DNA of 64,000 nt from Clostridium cibarium (GCF_014836335.1 NZ_JACSRA010000005.1:17631-81630); one strand, 5' to 3'; shown: positions 36,655 through 45,664, numbered from the stretch's first letter. The notes: generated by a model not told the origin, from the letters alone. Made by a program: numbers and translations.

Positions 36655-37545
36655 ATGAATTTGAATCATTTGCATTATTTTAGAGTATTAGCTAAAACTG
36701 AACACTACACTCAAGCAGCTAAAGAACTATCAATTACTCAGCCAAGTTTAAGTCATGCTATTTCAACTTTAGAAAAAGATTTAGGTACATATCTATTCGA
36801 AAAGCAAGGCAGAAACATACGTTTAACTAAATACGGTCTCTTTTTCCTAGGATATGTAGAGAATGCTCTTAATGAATTAGAAATTGGAGAAAAGAAATTA
36901 CGAGGTTTAACAAGTTCTTCTACTGGAACAATTGATTTAGGTTTTATTTATACATTAGGTTCACATATTATGCCAAACCTTATGAAGGACTTTTTAAGTA
37001 ATGAAGAATATAAAAATATATCTTTTTCACTTTTTCAAGGTACTACAAAAAAGATCATTGAAGGATTAAAAAGCGAAAAATTTGATTTAGGCTTTTGTTC
37101 CTTTATGGAAAATGAGGATGATATTGATTTTATTCCTATCTTAGAAGAAGAGTTAGTTTTAGTTGTTTCAAAAAATCATGAATTGGCTTCACAAGATACT
37201 GTAGATTTGAAATATTTAGAGAAATACCCTTTCATATTTTTTAATAAGGAAAGTGGTATGCGTCCTCATATTGATAATCTATTTAATAAGGTTAATATAA
37301 CACCTAAAGTAATTTGTGAAGTAGAAGAAGATAGCGCTATTTTAGGACTTGTAAGTATTAATTATGGAATTGCCATAGTTCCTAATATTTATTTAATTAA
37401 GAATTTTGATGTTAAAGTATTACATATCACTAATCCTCTGATTAAAAGATATATTTATATGGCTTCCGTTAAAAATAAATATATTTCACCTTCTGCTAGT
37501 TCTTTCCGTAGTTTCATTATTAGTAATACTAATAATGAATTATAG
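36655..37545 (+). CDS. LysR-family regulator of the quinate/shikimate-like locus
   Basis: A 296-residue protein. The N-terminal LysR helix-turn-helix reads NHLHYFRVLAKTEHYTQAAK, then QPSLSHAISTLEKDLGTYLF. A periplasmic-binding-protein-like effector domain follows from about residue 90. It is transcribed away from the flavoenzyme gene, the classic arrangement for a LysR activator of a catabolic operon. LysR-type QuiR is known to control shikimate and quinate use in Listeria, which supports such an effector here. The 27-bp palindrome at 36571 is its probable site. GAGAGG precedes the ATG. Confidence 0.9.
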   Translation: MNLNHLHYFRVLAKTEHYTQAAKELSITQPSLSHAISTLEKDLGTYLFEKQGRNIRLTKYGLFFLGYVENALNELEIGEKKLRGLTSSSTGTIDLGFIYTLGSHIMPNLMKDFLSNEEYKNISFSLFQGTTKKIIEGLKSEKFDLGFCSFMENEDDIDFIPILEEELVLVVSKNHELASQDTVDLKYLEKYPFIFFNKESGMRPHIDNLFNKVNITPKVICEVEEDSAILGLVSINYGIAIVPNIYLIKNFDVKVLHITNPLIKRYIYMASVKNKYISPSASSFRSFIISNTNNEL

Positions 37546-37586
37546 TGAATTAATCATTATACTGATTTTAACAATTCTATAAATAA

Positions 37587-37613
37587 GAGGCTGTTGCAAT
37601 ATGCAACAGCCTC
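37587..37613. terminator. Hairpin between converging genes
   Basis: Stable G+C-containing stem GAGGCTGTTGCA/TGCAACAGCCTC with a 3-base loop, between the LysR stop and the next convergent stop. There is no strong T-run, but position and stability suit a terminator. Confidence 0.6.
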
Positions 37614-37633
37614 CTCAAATTATAACTAATAGT

Positions 37634-38647
37634 TTATTGTTTTTTATCTACATCTTTTGTACTCTTCAAATAAATCTTTCCATTATCAGAAGAACAAACA
37701 ACTTTATCATTAACTGAAATAAACTTTCCTTCGTAGGTTATAGTGTCACCTGTTGTAATATTTTTAACCTTTCCTTGAAGATTATCATTAACTAATATCT
37801 CACTCTTATCATCAATATATATGTCCTTAATATCCTTCGGTTTTTCTAAAATTTCAGTTTTCCATGTAGATATATTTGTTTGATCGTCTCCATAGATTAT
37901 TTTAACTATCTTCTCTCCAGACAATTCTCCCATATACATCTTACTATTTGTAGCAGCTAAAAGAACTAAATTGCTTGTATTTCCTAGATTTAACTTAGTG
38001 TTTTTCCCATTAGTGTATCTGTAGAAATTTTTATTTAAAGCATCTCCATATATAAATACATCTTCATCCCAAAAAACTTTAGCACTTCCTAGTACTGATA
38101 CATCTTCATCTAGCACCTTCATATCATTGTTAATATCAATTCTGTAAATATCAGTACTTTTCCCCCTATTTACAGATATATATTCTGTTGAACTTGAAAT
38201 AAAGGCATTAACTTGCATACTCTTTTGATAATTAGATATTTCTTTTACTGGCTGCTCAACTCCATTACTAGCATTATAAGTTTTTACATTAAGTTTTCCA
38301 GATAAATTTTCTACTACTAACATTATGTTATTATTTGGTACCCATTCAGTATCAAGTATTTCTGTATTAGCTAATATTTGTTTAACTTCTGCTGTCTTTG
38401 TATTAATTATCATAAGCTTATTGTCTATGAAGTATGTAATATATCTTCCATTAAAAGAAACTTGAATCTTTTCCGCATTTGTTGGTATAGATACGTCTGT
38501 ATCTACACTTTTAACAGTAATATCTACTTTTTCCGAAGTAAACTCAGATGATTCTTTTAAAAGTACCTTGTCCAAATATAGTAATACTCCACATTGAATT
38601 ATGATTGAGAGCATTGCACAAATAAATAACTTTATAAACCTTTTCAT
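37634..38647 (-). CDS. Membrane-anchored extracytoplasmic protein, probable beta-propeller
   Basis: A 337-residue protein with one N-terminal membrane segment (about 5-28) and a long extracytoplasmic region. That region consists of repeated beta-strand blocks such as NGRYITYFIDNKLMIINT and IYRIDINNDMKVL, suggesting a WD/TolB-like propeller. I cannot name a family. It follows the phosphodiester glycosidase gene with an 18-base gap and shares its transcript, so it may act with that enzyme in envelope polymer handling. GAGGTAAC precedes the ATG. Confidence 0.7.
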   Translation of the reverse strand: MKRFIKLFICAMLSIIIQCGVLLYLDKVLLKESSEFTSEKVDITVKSVDTDVSIPTNAEKIQVSFNGRYITYFIDNKLMIINTKTAEVKQILANTEILDTEWVPNNNIMLVVENLSGKLNVKTYNASNGVEQPVKEISNYQKSMQVNAFISSSTEYISVNRGKSTDIYRIDINNDMKVLDEDVSVLGSAKVFWDEDVFIYGDALNKNFYRYTNGKNTKLNLGNTSNLVLLAATNSKMYMGELSGEKIVKIIYGDDQTNISTWKTEILEKPKDIKDIYIDDKSEILVNDNLQGKVKNITTGDTITYEGKFISVNDKVVCSSDNGKIYLKSTKDVDKKQ

Positions 38648-38665
38648 ATTGTTACCTCACTCTCG

Positions 38666-39685
38666 TTATTTTACTATAAATCCTGATGCAATTGGTCTTT
38701 CACCTAGTGCATATGAAGGATTATTAATCACTTCCCCATTAAGATACATAGTTGTGGATTTACCTCCATCTAAGTTTACTGCATTATAACACCCATACTT
38801 AATCATTACATCTTGCGCTTCCTTTAAGCTAGCACAAATTCTTCCTCCTGGCAACTTAGAATCTAGAACAGCTAAAACTATAGTCCCATTCTTAGTTTGC
38901 CCTATCATAGTCCTTGGCGATGATCCCTCATCTTTTTCTATTTCACAAGAACTACCGTTTTTAACTAATGTGGTTACATAGCTCATTGCTTCTGTAACAT
39001 TATCTCCATCATTATCCTTTTTTTCTAATAATTCAGAGACACTTCTTTCACCAATTAACAGCTTTCCTTCTTTAGTAATTGCAAGAATTGGTCCTTTATT
39101 TGCTGAATCAATGTTTTGTAAAACTTTTCCTTCTGACATTAAAAATCCTGTTGGAATACCTCCATTTGATGTCCACTTTTCTGTCCCTTCTGCATCAGTA
39201 AAATATCCACCATTTATAGCTGCTACTGCATCATATCTTTCTGCAATTGCAGAAACTGTCTCACCTTTTTCCCCTAACTTTGATGACACCCCTACTTTTA
39301 CTCTAGTAGGATCGCTTATTAATAAAACATATCCTTTAAACTTTGGATTATCATTTAAGTCATAACGAACTATAGTATCATCCTTCTTCTTAGGAATTTC
39401 AATAAGACTACTATCTTGCTGTGTTGTATCTTCAACTTTTTTATTTGTTCCTAAAATTTCATCTATTCTCTCCTGTGATAAAAACATTGTTGCCATCCAT
39501 TTATGGCTCATTGTTGCCATTGCTGACCCAACAAAAGTTTTCTTTGCATTTTCAAAAGGTCCATAAAGTAAAATTATAGGTGCTGTTACTGCAGTAAAAA
39601 TTAATCCAAATACCATAAGTCCTATTATGGATTTCCAGTTAATTCTTTTCATTTTCTTTATAGGCTTATCCTTATTTTTTTTCAT
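38666..39685 (-). CDS. Phosphodiester glycosidase (NAGPA/DUF2233) family membrane protein
   Basis: A 339-residue protein. A basic N-terminus and membrane segment (about 18-42) anchor an extracytoplasmic NAGPA domain (about 110-339), recognised by VAAINGGYF, SPRTMIGQTKNG and NLDGGKSTTMYLNG. The domain is shared with the enzyme that uncovers mannose-6-phosphate diesters and with bacterial exopolysaccharide-related proteins. It probably cleaves a sugar-phosphodiester bond in a wall polymer or capsule. It is the first gene of a two-gene unit with the propeller-like protein. Confidence 0.88.
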   Translation of the reverse strand: MKKNKDKPIKKMKRINWKSIIGLMVFGLIFTAVTAPIILLYGPFENAKKTFVGSAMATMSHKWMATMFLSQERIDEILGTNKKVEDTTQQDSSLIEIPKKKDDTIVRYDLNDNPKFKGYVLLISDPTRVKVGVSSKLGEKGETVSAIAERYDAVAAINGGYFTDAEGTEKWTSNGGIPTGFLMSEGKVLQNIDSANKGPILAITKEGKLLIGERSVSELLEKKDNDGDNVTEAMSYVTTLVKNGSSCEIEKDEGSSPRTMIGQTKNGTIVLAVLDSKLPGGRICASLKEAQDVMIKYGCYNAVNLDGGKSTTMYLNGEVINNPSYALGERPIASGFIVK

Positions 39686-40035
39686 ATATCTTCTCCCTAA
39701 AAATCAACTTGTAGATTACTTAGTTTGCTTAATTATATAATTATTATTAGAATTTTTCAATACACGTAATATGTTAAGTTAAATATAGTCATTAAAAAGT
39801 AATATTTTTTTCATTTTACTTCCAATTAATATATTTGTTAAATAAATATTTATAGCTGTATACAAAACTTAATCACACAGTTTACATATATAGTAAATTA
39901 TGTGCAATTATAGTTTGCAGAAAATTATTATAATAAATCAATTAAATATAGTTTTATTATCCCCTTGAAAAAGCTTCATAATAAAAAGAACTTTAAGTTA
40001 AGATATACTTAAACATTAAAGTTCCACATATTGTT
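39686..40035. other. Intergenic region without a recognised gene
   Basis: AT-rich sequence upstream of the glycosidase gene. It holds one imperfect inverted repeat near 39990-40024 (GAACTTTAA.../...TTAAAGTTC). No ORF with a ribosome site was found. Confidence 0.5.
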
Positions 40036-40084
40036 TTTCTAATGTATATTATCACCAATAAGTGAGTGTATTATACATTAGAAA
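40036..40084. repeat. Long intergenic hairpin
   Basis: Perfect outer arms of 13 bp (TTTCTAATGTATA and its complement) enclose an inner TCAC/GTGA stem. It lies 58 bases downstream of the metallo-beta-lactamase gene (minus strand), with a T-run on the minus side being weak. It may be that gene's terminator or a structured element. Confidence 0.5.
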
Positions 40085-40141
40085 TATCCAAAAGAATACA
40101 CTAAATTCTTTACAGATTCTTAAACATAAATGAGATTATTA

Positions 40142-40936
40142 TCACATATTTTTATACTTTTTTAACAAGTCAAGAGTATGCGTTAATATCTGTTTATTTC
40201 CCCAACTTCCATGTGATGTTATGACTATTTCTGAATTAGAAAACTTATCCATCAAATTTTCAATAGAATTAGGCCATTCTTCTACATCTGCATCTGTTAT
40301 ATTTCCAATAGAATTAGATTCCACTGACTTTAGAATGCATCCACCAAATAAAATCTTGTCTTCTGGTAGCCAAACAACGATATTATCAATGGTATGTCCT
40401 TTACCAGGGAAATATACCTCTACCTTAGTTTTTCCGAACTCTAATATTTCATCATCATTAGTAATGGAAGGATTAGGTTTATCAAAACCATACTTTTCAG
40501 CTAGCTGTGCTGTTAATGGGGTAGATTTCACATCTATTTTATTATCTAATAATGTTTTAATTCCACCAATTTTATCTATATGAGCATGTGTTATTACTGC
40601 TGCAGTAATATCTTTCTTAAATTTTTCCTTTGTTAATTTAATTAATTCTTTTGTTTGATCATTAGTCCAAGGAGTATCTACTAATACTACTCCTTCAGAG
40701 GTTAAAATCAATAAGCCATTTGATAAAGTTCTACTTTCATTATAGGTATAGTATGTTGTATGCATCCAGACATTATCATTAATTTTAGTTAATTGCACAA
40801 AATTAGAATCATCTTCACCACTTTCTAATACATACTCTTTTCCTTTACTATTATTAGAACATGATATCAGTGATAAAACAAATACACTTAGTAAAACACT
40901 TAGCAATTTAGCAAATAAATATTTATATTTTTTCAT
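40142..40936 (-). CDS. Subclass B1 metallo-beta-lactamase, lipoprotein
   Basis: A 264-residue protein with a lipoprotein signal (lipobox LISC, Cys26). All subclass B1 zinc ligands are in place: His117, His119 and Asp121 in THAHIDKIGG, His181 in GKGHTIDNIVVWLP, Cys200 in FGGC and His242 in TSHGSWG. Lys203, which contacts the beta-lactam carboxylate in B1 enzymes, is also present. The sequence parallels Bacillus cereus BcII in each motif (for instance HAHADRIGG, GKGHTEDNIVVW). It would hydrolyse penicillins, cephalosporins and carbapenems while tethered to the outer face of the membrane. No mobile element or regulator adjoins it. Motif assignment is firm; activity is untested. Confidence 0.9.
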   Translation of the reverse strand: MKKYKYLFAKLLSVLLSVFVLSLISCSNNSKGKEYVLESGEDDSNFVQLTKINDNVWMHTTYYTYNESRTLSNGLLILTSEGVVLVDTPWTNDQTKELIKLTKEKFKKDITAAVITHAHIDKIGGIKTLLDNKIDVKSTPLTAQLAEKYGFDKPNPSITNDDEILEFGKTKVEVYFPGKGHTIDNIVVWLPEDKILFGGCILKSVESNSIGNITDADVEEWPNSIENLMDKFSNSEIVITSHGSWGNKQILTHTLDLLKKYKNM

Positions 40937-41224
40937 AAATAAAATTATCTCCCCCTGATATATTTATTAATGCCTCGATTACATATTCTCTAGCTACATG
41001 AGAAATGTATATGCATATTAATTTTAGATATATCATTTTGCCCTTAAATAATTAAACTTTTTTGTATTGTTTTTACTTTTAAATGTTCTAAATTTCTTAA
41101 TCTATAGTCATCTTAATTCTACTTATACTGCTTTTATATGTAGCTTAGTATAATCTTTTTTTAATTGGGTTATTAAATAAAAAAATACCCCAATTGCTAT
41201 TACTGAAGTATTCTTGTATATAAA
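40937..41224. other. Intergenic region without a recognised gene
   Basis: AT-rich spacer between the beta-lactamase start and the Mn-catalase-like stop. It contains the beta-lactamase G-run ribosome site and a weak hairpin near 41166-41194 that may end the catalase transcript. Confidence 0.5.
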
Positions 41225-41908
41225 TCAAATTTTTGTATCTTTACGTGGATTTTCGAAACTAGGTGGTGTTGGTTCTGGATCATCAAAATACCTTCCTGGA
41301 GTGGATAAATCGAAGTAAAGTTTAGAGTCCTTAGTTACACCAAAATTCTTATTAGATGCGCTATTTTGCACTTTATTTAATGCTTCTCTAAAAAGCGCAT
41401 TATGTGCTTCTTCCCTATTTAGTAGAAAATCTATAGTTTCTTTTACATATTTATCATTAATTTGACGATATAAATATTCATACACAACTTTTGCCCTTTG
41501 TTCAGCTGCTATATCTGATAGTAAATCTGCTGCTATATCCCCTGTTACATTTATATAATCTGCTGTCCATGGATGACCTGATGAATTTATAAGACTTGGT
41601 GCAAGACCTGTTAAAGTATGCGTTTCTATCTCACCTGCCACAGTTTTATTATAATCTACCTCATGACCGTTTAATAAATTGATTGTTTGAGCTACCATCT
41701 CCATATGGCTTAACTCTTCTGCTGCAATATCAATAAATAAATCATGAATTGCAGGGTCTTTTATTCTAAAACTTTGTGAAAGATATTGAAGTGCTGCCTT
41801 AAGCTCACCATTTGCACCTCCAAGCTGTTCCTGCATCAATGTAGCATACTGGGGGTTGATTTTCTCCACCTTGACTTCTCTAAGCAGCGGTTTTTCATGT
41901 TTAAACAT
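41225..41908 (-). CDS. Manganese catalase / CotJC-family protein
   Basis: A 227-residue four-helix ferritin-like protein. Dimanganese ligand motifs are GELKAALQYLSQSF, AAEELSHMEMV, SDIAAEQRAKVVYEYL and REEAHNALF. The group includes both true Mn-catalases and the spore coat protein CotJC. It has a Pro-rich C-terminal tail (DDPEPTPPSFE). ATG 41908 follows GGAGG; the frame continues to 41929 without a ribosome site. It lies about 85 bases downstream of the alanine racemase gene on the same strand. Peroxide removal or a spore coat role are both possible. Confidence 0.88.
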   Translation of the reverse strand: MFKHEKPLLREVKVEKINPQYATLMQEQLGGANGELKAALQYLSQSFRIKDPAIHDLFIDIAAEELSHMEMVAQTINLLNGHEVDYNKTVAGEIETHTLTGLAPSLINSSGHPWTADYINVTGDIAADLLSDIAAEQRAKVVYEYLYRQINDKYVKETIDFLLNREEAHNALFREALNKVQNSASNKNFGVTKDSKLYFDLSTPGRYFDDPEPTPPSFENPRKDTKI

Positions 41909-41992
41909 TATATTTACCTCCTTTTTCAACTTTAACTCTATACAAGATTATTATTAAGTAAACACATATTTATTATTCAATATTATTTTCCT

Positions 41993-43177
41993 CTATTCAT
42001 AAAAATATTTTCTAGGTACCCTTTCAGTCATACGTTGAATCTGTTCCTCCGGATAGGATCCAATATGTTCACAAGCCTCCAACCAACTTATATTTTCGCA
42101 CCCTTGATTTCCAATAATTATAGCCTCATCAAATATTCTAACTGTTTCTTCTAACCCAGAAATGTCTACCAACAGACCATCCATGAAATAATTCACTACA
42201 GAAACCCTTTTTCCTGCTATCAAAACTTCCTTCCAACCATAGCTAACTCCATCACCATATCCACTATCTATAACAGCCACTATAGAATCTCTTTTTGCTA
42301 TAAATTTATTACCATATCCCCCACGATCACCTGCTTTTATTGTTCTAATCTTTATAATACGACCCTTTAATGTTATCAATGGATTTATTCCCTCTGGATA
42401 ATTCTTTTCACCTTTTGCATGCTCCAAACCATATAATCCTATTCCACAACGTACCATGTTATAATGTGCTTCAGGATATTTGATTATACCAGTAGTACCA
42501 GCTGCATGAACTATTTTAGGTCTCAAATCTTGTTTTTCAAGCTGACTTAGAACATTATTAAAACATTCAATTTGTTTATGAGTAAACTCTTCATCATTCT
42601 CCGGATTCTGAAAGTGAGTATATATTCCCCCTACTGTCACATGAGAATATGATTCATGAATTTCACGAATAAAATTTAGCGCTTCTTTTGGATTTACTCC
42701 ATACCTATTTAAACCTGTATTTATCTTTACATGTACATTAACTATTTTATTTTTTTCAGATGCCCATTTATCTAAAGCCTTTACTACTTCTGCATTATCT
42801 ACCATAGGAATAATGTTATATCTAATAACCCATGAAACTTGAGATGGCATAATGGGTGAAAGTAGCATAATAGGAATTTCAATATTAGCTTCTCTTAAAG
42901 TAAGAGCTTCACTTAACCTAGCAACACCAAATGCATCACATTTATAATTTATTAACTCATTTGCAATAGGTATCATTCCATGTCCACAGGCATCCCCCTT
43001 TAAAACCGCCATAAACTTTGTATCAGGGTTAATTAGACTACGAAGAATATTAAAATTACGCTTAAGCTGGCTTAAATTAATATATATTTGATTAACTTCA
43101 GGTATAGTATGGTTTAAGTCATCCTTTTTATCCACTTCAATAGATTTTGTAAGGTTATATATTATTTTATCCTTCAT
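41993..43177 (-). CDS. alr: Alanine racemase-family PLP enzyme
   Basis: About 394 residues. The N-terminal PLP barrel starts at QIYINLSQLKRNFNILR after a leader of about 30 residues. The PLP lysine lies in AVLKGDACGHG, where the family has K-A-(N/D)-A-Y-G-H-G; the Tyr near the PLP phosphate is replaced by Cys. The catalytic Tyr region is DSGYGDGVSYGW and KINTGLNRYG is conserved. It makes D-alanine for peptidoglycan, or D-Ala that restrains spore germination. The second ATG (43177) suits the AAAGGG ribosome site; the first, at 43186, is only one base from it. Probably co-transcribed with the Mn-catalase-like gene. Confidence 0.88.
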   Translation of the reverse strand: MKDKIIYNLTKSIEVDKKDDLNHTIPEVNQIYINLSQLKRNFNILRSLINPDTKFMAVLKGDACGHGMIPIANELINYKCDAFGVARLSEALTLREANIEIPIMLLSPIMPSQVSWVIRYNIIPMVDNAEVVKALDKWASEKNKIVNVHVKINTGLNRYGVNPKEALNFIREIHESYSHVTVGGIYTHFQNPENDEEFTHKQIECFNNVLSQLEKQDLRPKIVHAAGTTGIIKYPEAHYNMVRCGIGLYGLEHAKGEKNYPEGINPLITLKGRIIKIRTIKAGDRGGYGNKFIAKRDSIVAVIDSGYGDGVSYGWKEVLIAGKRVSVVNYFMDGLLVDISGLEETVRIFDEAIIIGNQGCENISWLEACEHIGSYPEEQIQRMTERVPRKYFYE

Positions 43178-43243
43178 ATTATGCATACCCTTTCTTTTAC
43201 TGTTTACTACATATCATAGTATAATTCTAGATATGCTTATTTA

Positions 43244-43315
43244 TTCAAGCCTAATCATTTTTACAACTACCTCACCATTAGGCGTATTAATAAAGTATTC
43301 ATCAAAATATATACT
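43244..43315 (-). pseudogene. C-terminal remnant of an RlmD-like rRNA methyltransferase
   Basis: Minus-strand translation after a stop gives about 23 residues, including FINTPNGEVVVK before a stop. This parallels the C-terminus [13 protein letters not shown] of the intact methyltransferase at 45839. No more of the gene is present. It is a short match and may be a relic of a duplicated or displaced copy. Confidence 0.45.
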
Positions 43316-43376
43316 TTAATACTTATTATATGATATTGACACTTTGGCCCTAAGTAAATATTTTGGACACATTTTT

Positions 43377-43866
43377 TATTATATTATCATTCTTGCTATA
43401 TCCTCTTTCTCTTGATGAGTGAGATAATCAATTGAACCATGAATTCTTTTGCGGTTATACCATGATTCAATAAAAATAAAGATATCTAATTTTAAGCTTT
43501 CATAATCGTAATATTGAACATTATTTACTTATTCCTTTTTTAAAATGGAATGAAAAGCTTAAATACATGCATTGTCTAGAGCATCTATTACTACTCAAGC
43601 ATTCATTGATTTTGAAAATGAGTATCCAATTATTTTTTCTTGTATGTAAATCCATAACTGAAGCTAAATAGCACCATCCATCTTTCAATGTATGTATATA
43701 CTGTTATATCTCCAACCCATTTTTCATTTATTTTAGTAGTGGTAAAATCCTTCTTCAAGAACTTTCTGAATTTTAGGTACACCATACCTATGTTTGATTT
43801 CATTATAAATTTCAAGCATTTTATCTTTTATTGGTTTTTTAGTATTATAAACTTTAATATATCATC
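43377..43866 (-). pseudogene. Degenerate IS3-family transposase (orfB) remnant
   Basis: On the minus strand, consecutive pieces in different frames match IS3/IS150-type transposase. The first is IYNEIKHRYGVPKIQKVL (HTH_21-like). Then TTTKINEKWVGDIT gives the start of the rve domain with its first catalytic Asp. IIGYSFSKSMNA follows, and the last is SWYNRKRIHGSIDYLTHQEK (C-terminus). Stops and frameshifts interrupt every junction, and about 300 bases expected between the pieces are missing. No terminal repeats or orfA could be recognised. It is a decayed, immobile insertion sequence. Confidence 0.8.
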
Positions 43867-44068
43867 TTTTTAAAATCTTCAGTATATTCTTTTTTCTCAC
43901 TAGTTTATGTATGAAATATTATGTATTTTATTTAAATTATTTTTAACATAATATAACATCATTCTTAATTTTTTCTTGATTCAAAATTTTATTATTGATA
44001 TAATAAGTCACAATTGAAAAAATACTAGATTTATTTGCTAGCCTATTTAACATTATGGAGGTAATAAA

Positions 44069-45664
44069 ATGATATATATAACTATTCTTTTGGTCGCATT
44101 AAAAGCTCATCCAGTACTTAGTATTTTAGGATGTATTCTTTTTGGTATTATTAGTCAAATTGGTTTCCCCAAAAAAGTTAAACCCCATTTATTAAAATTT
44201 TCTATAGTTTTTTTTGTGATTATTATTGCTAATATTTTTGTAGGACATTTTTTAACAAATATGCTTATTGACAATTTTGGCGAAAAGGGAGAAGCCATGA
44301 TTGTAGATAATTCAAAAACGTCAAACCAATACAATAACGAATCGGTTTATCGCTATAATGTTATGATTAAACCTGCTAATGATATCAATACTATTTCAAC
44401 TTACTTTTTATCATCGGATTTTAATATTATTCATAATGATTCATCTAATAAATACTCCTATCCTTCAACTGGAATTAAGTTTAATGTAAAATATATAAAA
44501 TCTTATCCAAAAGCTTTTGTTATTATCGCCAATGATGATAGTGATTATAGCAAACAACTTCAACTTAATAAGTATTCATCAGAAAAATCTAGTATAGAAA
44601 ATCAATTGAAAATGGATCCTGAAAACTCAGACCTTAAAGAAAAGCTTGAGGAATTGGACAATAAAATTCATGAAATTATTGATAATAATAGTGGTAATAC
44701 TAGTGAAGATACAAAGAAACTTCAGCTAAATAAGTATTCATCAGAAAAATCTAATATAGAAAATCAATTAAAACTAGATCCTGAAAACTCTACTCTTAAA
44801 AAAAAGCTTGAAGAGTTAAAAATAAAAATTCTTTCTATTAATAACAGTAATTTTGCTGGAGAATTAGTAGCCATATTCGGTGGAAAAGGCACAGATTCTG
44901 GTAAATTAAATGATGCAAGATATATTACAATAGATTCTGATGATAATGTTTGGATGGCTGATTATACTGATGGACGAATTCAACAATTTAATAATTCCGG
45001 AGAATTCATTAAGATGATTCAAATAAATGCAGATAAACATGACTCTAAACTAATTAAGGGCCTAGTTGCAGATATGAATGGAAACTTATACGTCTCTTCT
45101 GGCAGCACAATTCAAAAATACAAAACAGCTGATGGTAGTTTGAAAGCAACTTTTAATGAAAAAGATTATTATGGTCCCTTAGCAGTTAGCAAGGATAATA
45201 ATATATATTTAATAACTTCTTCTGCAATAGAAAATACCTTATTTAAACTAAACTCTGATGGAACTATACTTGCTCGTTTTAATAATATTATAAAAAAAGT
45301 TAATAAAGATGATCCCGGTATGAATGCTACTCTAGCATTAGATAGTTCTGGTAATATTTATATTTTTAGCGAATATAACAAAAAGATATATGTATATAAT
45401 TCTAATGGAGAATTCATTAAATATTTAGATTTAAATTTTAATAATAAAGATACCGACATCGAAACAATTTCTATAGACAATAACGATAATTTATATATAA
45501 AAAGTTTTAATGGAAATTATAAATTCGACCTTAATGGTAATTTACTTAATGTTTTACCTACTAAAAATTATTATAGTACCGCTATAGATTCAAGGGGTAA
45601 TATTTACATGCCAGAAAATGGAGATATATTTGAATATAATCTAAATAATCCTACACAGAAATAG
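44069..45664 (+). CDS. Membrane-anchored NHL-repeat-like protein with duplicated coiled-coil segment
   Basis: A 531-residue protein with two membrane segments near the N-terminus (about 5-30 and 43-65). An unknown domain (about 75-160) follows. Two nearly identical segments of about 38 residues (LQLNKYSSEKSSIENQLK and LQLNKYSSEKSNIENQLK starts, about residues 163-200 and 217-254) are predicted to be coiled coil. A six-bladed NHL/SMP-type propeller (about 265-531) has repeated motifs such as ITIDSDDNVWMADY and LALDSSGNIYIFS. Function unknown; propellers of this kind bind proteins or sugars. ATG has GGAGG upstream. It is isolated, next to the decayed IS region. Confidence 0.72.
   Translation: MIYITILLVALKAHPVLSILGCILFGIISQIGFPKKVKPHLLKFSIVFFVIIIANIFVGHFLTNMLIDNFGEKGEAMIVDNSKTSNQYNNESVYRYNVMIKPANDINTISTYFLSSDFNIIHNDSSNKYSYPSTGIKFNVKYIKSYPKAFVIIANDDSDYSKQLQLNKYSSEKSSIENQLKMDPENSDLKEKLEELDNKIHEIIDNNSGNTSEDTKKLQLNKYSSEKSNIENQLKLDPENSTLKKKLEELKIKILSINNSNFAGELVAIFGGKGTDSGKLNDARYITIDSDDNVWMADYTDGRIQQFNNSGEFIKMIQINADKHDSKLIKGLVADMNGNLYVSSGSTIQKYKTADGSLKATFNEKDYYGPLAVSKDNNIYLITSSAIENTLFKLNSDGTILARFNNIIKKVNKDDPGMNATLALDSSGNIYIFSEYNKKIYVYNSNGEFIKYLDLNFNNKDTDIETISIDNNDNLYIKSFNGNYKFDLNGNLLNVLPTKNYYSTAIDSRGNIYMPENGDIFEYNLNNPTQK

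Noticed and set aside
43377..43866. Functional IS3 element
   Set aside because: Multiple stops, frameshifts and a large internal deletion, no orfA and no recognisable terminal repeats.
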